Shown here: piece by piece, positions 15,055 to 18,459 of the stretch
Layout of the letters: each line of letters begins with the position of its first letter
Numbering within the stretch: position 1 is the stretch's first letter
Origin: Dorea_D hominis
GTDB taxonomy: Bacteria > Bacillota > Clostridia > Lachnospirales > Lachnospiraceae
Direction of reading: 5' to 3'
NCBI RefSeq assembly: GCF_014287705.1
Contig: NZ_JACOOY010000025.1
Coordinates: 1 to 18,459, forward strand
DNA length: 18,459 nucleotides
The notes under the pieces: generated by a model
What the model was told of the DNA's origin: nothing
Databases searched by the model: none
The model's input: the letters and a program-made list of their open reading frames with translations, nothing else
Program-made: the position numbers and the translations under genes

Positions 15055-16530
15055 ATGAAGGACTATAGTTTGGGAAATTTTATCAGTGCATTAAGAGAGA
15101 AAAAAGGTCTGTCTCAATATCAGTTGGGTGCACTCGTAGGTGTCACAGATAAAGCAGTGTCAAAGTGGGAAAATGGAGCTTCTAAGCCAAGAATCAACAC
15201 AGTAAAAAAACTGGCACAAGTATTAGATGTGGGCATAGACGAGCTGTTGACTTGCGAATATGCTACTTTCGGTAGAAAAAGGAAGGACCTATTTGCAATG
15301 AAAAATGATATATTAAAAATAGCAGAAGAGAGGGTAAAAGAAATATATGGAGAAAACCCACCGCTTGATGTAGTAAATCGTTTTCAAACAGAAGAATTGC
15401 TACTTGAAGATCGAGAAATTCTTTTATGGATGGGCTTCTTTGGAAAATTGCAGGAAGTGTTTGAAAAGGATAATGGATATGCGCTTGTACGCGGAGGTCA
15501 GTTGGGTGCATCTTTTATTGCGTGGATTTTGGGTGGAACCATTGTTAATCCATTACCTGCGCACTATTATTGTCCTGCATGTAAAAAGATGGAGTTTTTT
15601 AAAGAAACAAAATGTGGAATTGATTTACCGGATAAAAAGTGTTCCTGTGGTGAAAAGCTAAAAAAAGATGGATTTGGAATTGCTACTGTAAATATATTTC
15701 CATTAAGAAAATGGATGGAGATTACAGTTTCAAAAAATGGAACAGGATTGGTAAAAAAATGTTTGGATAATTATTTTAAAGAATATGGTGTGGTGCGAGA
15801 AGTTATAATTTCTAACAACGTTAAGGGAGAGGATGCATTTGATCGATTTAACGTCAAAAGGTATATGGTAGTTTCGGAAGAATTGAATAAACGATTTCCA
15901 GAAAAAATTGTCAGATTGTCATTCGAGGAATATTATAATACAGCACATGATATATTAGGCATAACGGTTGTAGAAGCGGATAAAAGCGTTGAGTTTAAAT
16001 ATGTAGATATAGAGTTTTCAAAGAAACAGATAAAAGAATATTACAATTATGCTAAAGAAAACGATATTTTTGATGATCCTGTCAGAAATATACATTTACC
16101 AAAGATTTTAGCAGATATAAAGGAACCAAGTTTCGGCGATTTGGTTGCAATAAATGGCTTTTTGCATGGGACAGGAGTATGGGAAAATAATGCAGAATAT
16201 TTATACAAAAAAGGCATTCCATTGCAGGATATGATTTATTGTTGTGAAGATGTGTATTCTTATTTATATGATAAACTTAAAGGCGTAAATTCTGATAATC
16301 TTTCTGGTCTTATTTGTGAAATAAAAAATTCTGTATGTAAGGGAAAATATTTGAAAAATACAATGCCGCAAGAAATAGAAAAACTTCTTGATGAGAATGA
16401 AGTACCTGAATGGTATATAGAAAGCATGAAAAAAATACGATATTTGTTTCCAAAAGCACATATAATAGCTTCGTTAAAAAAGGATATAGAGGAATTTCTT
16501 ATATTGGAGAAAAATAGGAAACTGTATTAA
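15055..16530 (+). CDS. XRE HTH fused to a degenerate PolC polymerase-core fragment
   Basis: 491 residues, start ATG 15055 after GGAGG (15044-15048). Residues 5-65 are an XRE helix-turn-helix (VGVTDKAVSKWENGASKP). The rest resembles DNA polymerase III PolC. Residues about 142-206 match the region around its zinc site (VNPLPAHYYCPACKKMEFF, GIDLPDKKC, LKKDG); residues about 358-470 match its fingers region (LVAINGFLHGTGVW, NEVPEWYIESMKKIRYLFPK, AH). Where PolC has the catalytic PDIDLNF, this protein reads NIFPLRKWMEITVS, so the first two metal-binding aspartates are absent. PHP, exonuclease and C-terminal domains are also absent, and the second zinc pair is CxC instead of CxxC. It cannot be a polymerase. 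It may be a regulator, a PolC mimic or a decoy. Confidence 0.82.
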   Translation: MKDYSLGNFISALREKKGLSQYQLGALVGVTDKAVSKWENGASKPRINTVKKLAQVLDVGIDELLTCEYATFGRKRKDLFAMKNDILKIAEERVKEIYGENPPLDVVNRFQTEELLLEDREILLWMGFFGKLQEVFEKDNGYALVRGGQLGASFIAWILGGTIVNPLPAHYYCPACKKMEFFKETKCGIDLPDKKCSCGEKLKKDGFGIATVNIFPLRKWMEITVSKNGTGLVKKCLDNYFKEYGVVREVIISNNVKGEDAFDRFNVKRYMVVSEELNKRFPEKIVRLSFEEYYNTAHDILGITVVEADKSVEFKYVDIEFSKKQIKEYYNYAKENDIFDDPVRNIHLPKILADIKEPSFGDLVAINGFLHGTGVWENNAEYLYKKGIPLQDMIYCCEDVYSYLYDKLKGVNSDNLSGLICEIKNSVCKGKYLKNTMPQEIEKLLDENEVPEWYIESMKKIRYLFPKAHIIASLKKDIEEFLILEKNRKLY

Positions 16531-16565
16531 AAGCCGATGAAAATAATTTGTGTCCGTATCACAAG

Positions 16566-16615
16566 AGGAATCATGGACGTCTATTTTTTATTGACAACAT
16601 GATTCCTTTTATATT
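16566..16615 (+). terminator. Rho-independent terminator after the XRE-PolC-like gene
   Basis: A perfect 10-bp stem AGGAATCATG / CATGATTCCT (16566-16575 with 16598-16607), a 22-nt loop, then TTTTATATT. The stem extends a few more pairs with one G·T wobble. Confidence 0.8.
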
Positions 16616-16620
16616 ATTAT
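16591..16620 (+). promoter_or_regulatory. Promoter of the small HTH gene, nested in the terminator
   Basis: A consensus TTGACA (16591-16596) lies in the terminator loop, and TATTAT (16615-16620) follows after an 18-nt spacer. It is about 42 nt upstream of the start at 16662, where GGGAGGAG is the ribosome site. Confidence 0.6.
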
Positions 16621-16661
16621 AAATTAACGCAATGCGTATATTAGCTGGGAGGAGAATAAAA

Positions 16662-16859
16662 ATGAGCAGAGGAAGAGAAGTAAAAGAATTAAGAGAAAAG
16701 ATGGGAATGAACAGACGGGAATTTAGTGATTATTATGGAATACCATATCGTACAGTTCAGGATTGGGAAGCGGAGAAGCGGGAGCTGCCGGAATATTTGC
16801 TGCGATTGCTGAAATATAGAGCAGAGGCAGAGTGTAGGATTAGAAGTGAAGATGAATAG
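16662..16859 (+). CDS. Small HTH protein, possible antitoxin
   Basis: 65 residues, nearly all a helix-turn-helix (VKELREKMGMNRREFSDYYG, IPYRTVQDWEAEKRELPEYL). ATG 16662 is chosen over 16632 because GGGAGGAG (16647-16654) sits 8 nt before it. Its 3' end overlaps or abuts the start of the next gene, so both are translated from one message. Such a small DNA-binding protein preceding an uncharacterised ~180-residue protein has the layout of an antitoxin-toxin pair, with the HTH as autorepressor; this is inference. Confidence 0.8.
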   Translation: MSRGREVKELREKMGMNRREFSDYYGIPYRTVQDWEAEKRELPEYLLRLLKYRAEAECRIRSEDE

Positions 16860-16878
16860 GCAGGGCAGGGAGGTAAAT

Positions 16879-17418
16879 TTGGAAAGAAAAGTAGATGTAG
16901 TAGAGGATTTAGATGGCAAGAAAACAGTATTTATTCATGATATTTTGTTTAAAGGGAAACGAACAATAAATTGGGGTGAGGTTGAACGGTATTTAAAACG
17001 ATATGTGGGAGAAATTTACACTGTTGCTGCTAGCAATGATGTTGTTTATATTGGTCCTGATTTACCAGATGAATATGCACATTCTAATTATACACATATT
17101 TTACGGGGAACAAATGCTAAAGCAAAAGCAAATGCAGTGCAAGGATTGCCAGAACTCATGGAAGTAGCAAATGGAAAGAGCTATACAGAAAATTACAAAA
17201 CGAAACATAATACAGATGCTATGTATGGTTGGTACCGTTATGAGTCAAGATTTGCTTTACCTGTGTTTGATGCCAACGGGGAGATTACAAGATATAATAT
17301 TTTTAATGTAATTATGGTTATCAGACATGCGAAGGACGGGAAAAAGTATCTTTATGATATTATAAACATAAAAAAAGAAACGAGCACCCTTTTCCAGTCC
17401 GAAGACATTACTCAGTAA
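16879..17418 (+). CDS. Uncharacterised protein, possibly PBECR/LPD3-type nuclease-like toxin
   Basis: About 179 residues from TTG 16879, which follows GGGAGG (16868-16873) by 5 nt. Upstream in-frame GTG 16846 and ATG 16852 overlap the HTH gene and lack a clear ribosome site. Conserved-looking stretches are KTVFIHDILFKGKRTINW, YIGPDLPDEYAHSNYT, NAKAKANAVQGLPEL and, near the end, IRHAKDGKKYLYDIINIKKE. The last motif recalls small BECR-fold (Barnase/EndoU/ColicinE5/RelE-like) or LPD3 polyvalent-associated domains of phage and mobile elements, but that link is from memory and weak. No signal peptide or membrane segment. Conserved His and Lys/Arg residues would suit an RNase. Otherwise function unknown. 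Confidence 0.75.
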   Translation: MERKVDVVEDLDGKKTVFIHDILFKGKRTINWGEVERYLKRYVGEIYTVAASNDVVYIGPDLPDEYAHSNYTHILRGTNAKAKANAVQGLPELMEVANGKSYTENYKTKHNTDAMYGWYRYESRFALPVFDANGEITRYNIFNVIMVIRHAKDGKKYLYDIINIKKETSTLFQSEDITQ

Positions 17419-17609
17419 AAAACCCATTTCTTGTGTTGTATTATAACCGGATGATGCTAAAATGTCAACTACAATAGATGTGATTTAGCTTAGAGTGACA
17501 GGATTCACAGTTTGAATGTGTTTATGCTTATTATGAAAAAATAAATAAAGTGGCTTAATTCATAAATGAAATTAAGACAAAAAATTTTATACTACAAGTT
17601 CAATGACAG

Positions 17610-17804
17610 GTGAGATACTCTCCTTTACAATTGTTTTTAGGTGTGGTAGACGCATATGTGAAAGAAAATACCACAGAACTTGTGGATCCGTTGGATGTAA
17701 AGAAGAAGGTTGAACTTTTGGAAGAAAAGAGGAATATTCTGCTTACAGAACTGGACACACAGATTAAAGTATCCAACGCAACTACTTTTATTGAAATAGA
17801 ATAA
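17610..17804 (+). pseudogene. C-terminal fragment of a coiled-coil protein
   Basis: An open frame of 64 codons read from a GTG with no ribosome site; an in-frame stop lies two codons before it. From about residue 15 it is a charged coiled coil (KKKVELLEEKRNILLTELDT) ending in QIKVSNATTFIEIE, which looks like the natural C-terminus of a longer protein. I read it as the surviving end of a gene whose 5' part is gone. The 190 bases before it hold no recognisable gene or signal. Confidence 0.5.
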
Positions 17805-17832
17805 AAAGATTGCTTGCATTACGAAAATCCTG

Positions 17833-17862
17833 AACTTAGTTTCCCTGTAACAGGGTTAAGTT
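17833..17862. other. Interrupted hairpin
   Basis: Outer arms AACTTA / TAAGTT (17833-17838 and 17857-17862) and inner arms CCCTG / CAGGG around TAA form an interrupted stem-loop. No T-run follows. It stands 28 nt after the gene fragment and 40 nt before the tRNA-like sequence. Confidence 0.4.
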
Positions 17863-17902
17863 ACAAGAAGAATATGCAAATTCTGATTAAATAGGATAGC
17901 TC

Positions 17903-17975
17903 AAGGAAGCGGCGCAATGGGTAGCGCATATGGCTGATAACCATATTGTTGCGGGTTCGAGTTCTGTCTTCATAA
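17903..17975 (+). tRNA. tRNA-Ile(GAT)-like sequence, degenerate
   Basis: A 73-nt stretch folds as a tRNA by hand. It has a D-arm GCGC-AATGGGTA-GCGC, an anticodon arm TATGG-CTGATAA-CCATA with anticodon GAT (isoleucine), a 5-nt variable loop, and a T-arm with TTCGAGT loop. Defects are two mismatches in the 7-bp acceptor stem, three G·T pairs in the T-stem including the normally invariant G53-C61 pair, C instead of T at position 8, and no encoded CCA. It is more likely a tRNA pseudogene or element-borne relic than a working tRNA. Confidence 0.5.
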
Positions 17976-18309
17976 AACTGAGTTTATGAATAGTATTAAG
18001 AACATAAGGACAGTTAATCATTTTTTGTAATATTTAAACTGTAAAGCGTGAATAGTTAATGATTTTGCTTTTGAATAGTTATGGATAAACAGAAAACTTT
18101 TCTTCAGGCATAGAGATATGCTGAAATCCATGGAACAGGTTGGGGTGTTAAATTAATTGACCGAGGATCAGCCTCATGGCTGTAATGCAGGCAATATAAG
18201 ATAAATAGTGAGCAAAGGATTTATACTATGAGTATAATGACTTCTTCGATAATGCAGATATAATAGAAGACAACAAGATACAATGTTTAAGATAGATGTG
18301 GATGAAAGA
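17976..18309. other. Gene-poor stretch, no supported gene
   Basis: This 334-base AT-rich stretch has no convincing gene on either strand. On the minus strand, a frame through 18270-18380 still shows SITSLFVN followed by IIDL, reminiscent of the segment after GDFGG in metallophosphoesterases. The region probably contains the decayed remainder of that gene. Confidence 0.5.
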
Positions 18310-18459
18310 TCAATAATGTTTACGAATAAGGAAGTGATAGAATGATTTACAATCCAGCCAGTCCATGAGCATTGTTTCTTCTTTACTTTCCTCTTCCTGA
18401 TCCCAGATTCCTCCAAAATCTCCACAGATAATTACATAATCTTCTTTTGACATTTCCTT
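18310..18459 (-). pseudogene. Metallophosphoesterase remnant, 5' partial at the window edge
   Basis: On the minus strand the frame enters from beyond the right edge and reads KEMSKEDYVIICGDFGGIWD, then stops at 18312-18310. GDFGG with the preceding hydrophobic strand is the metal-binding motif II of a common Firmicute metallophosphoesterase family. After DWLDCKSF the expected TTLFVNGNHENFDRL continues only in a shifted frame, and the NH(E) metal motif is missing. The gene thus carries at least one frameshift and a small deletion. The ATG at 18453 is probably internal, because the family has further sequence before it. Confidence 0.7.

Noticed and set aside
18174..18425. Minus-strand 83-codon protein
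   Set aside because: It is a shifted frame across a decayed metallophosphoesterase gene; the recognisable GDFGG sequence lies in another frame.
1..18459. CRISPR arrays, rRNA genes, riboswitches or plasmid origins
   Set aside because: No regularly spaced repeats, rRNA-like stretches, riboswitch cores or iteron clusters were seen on either strand by eye.

Overview
This window looks like a contig-end fragment from a low-to-moderate GC anaerobic Firmicute, most likely a gut Lachnospiraceae-type Clostridium relative. The reasons are strong AGGAGG ribosome sites, a PolC-derived domain, a 2-hydroxyacyl-CoA dehydratase/activase pair, a C_GCAxxG_C_C protein and DUF4186. This placement rests on protein style only. 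The first 13 bases equal the 3' end of the common Illumina adapter, so position 1 is a technical contig edge and whatever lay upstream is lost.

Region 1 (14-7545) is a tight, one-direction, seven-gene cluster: BrxL (AAA+ with Lon-like C-terminus), a BspA-type leucine-rich-repeat protein, a PH-like protein, an atypical Ser/Thr kinase with a zinc ribbon, a TerY-like VWA protein, a complete PP2C phosphatase, and a cytoplasmic transglutaminase-like protein with an intact Cys-His-Asp triad. Kinase, VWA and PP2C form the 'TerY-P' phosphorylation triad known from comparative genomics. BrxL is a BREX phage-defence component. No other BREX gene is visible here. The most interesting reading is a composite defence system: BrxL as DNA-engaging motor, LRR as recognition module, kinase/phosphatase/VWA as switch, and transglutaminase/protease fold as effector. 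The individual families are recognisable; the combined function is inference.

Region 2 (7546-9347) holds a DUF1016/YhcG-type PD-(D/E)xK nuclease gene broken by an internal deletion, then a stand-alone XRE regulator with a palindrome upstream.

Region 3 (9348-14986) looks like ordinary metabolic and housekeeping sequence: a promoter, a 2-hydroxyacyl-CoA dehydratase-family protein and its fused activase, DUF4186, a YgjP-like zinc peptidase, a C_GCAxxG_C_C protein and a SpoU rRNA methyltransferase, closed by a strong terminator.

Region 4 (14987-18459) is more AT-rich and accessory. It opens with an XRE helix-turn-helix protein fused to a degenerate fragment of the replicative polymerase PolC that lacks the catalytic aspartates. 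A terminator/promoter overlap, a small HTH plus toxin-like overlapping pair, a coiled-coil gene fragment, a degenerate tRNA-Ile-like sequence and a decayed metallophosphoesterase gene on the minus strand follow. The PolC-like fusion is the second strong candidate for something undescribed.
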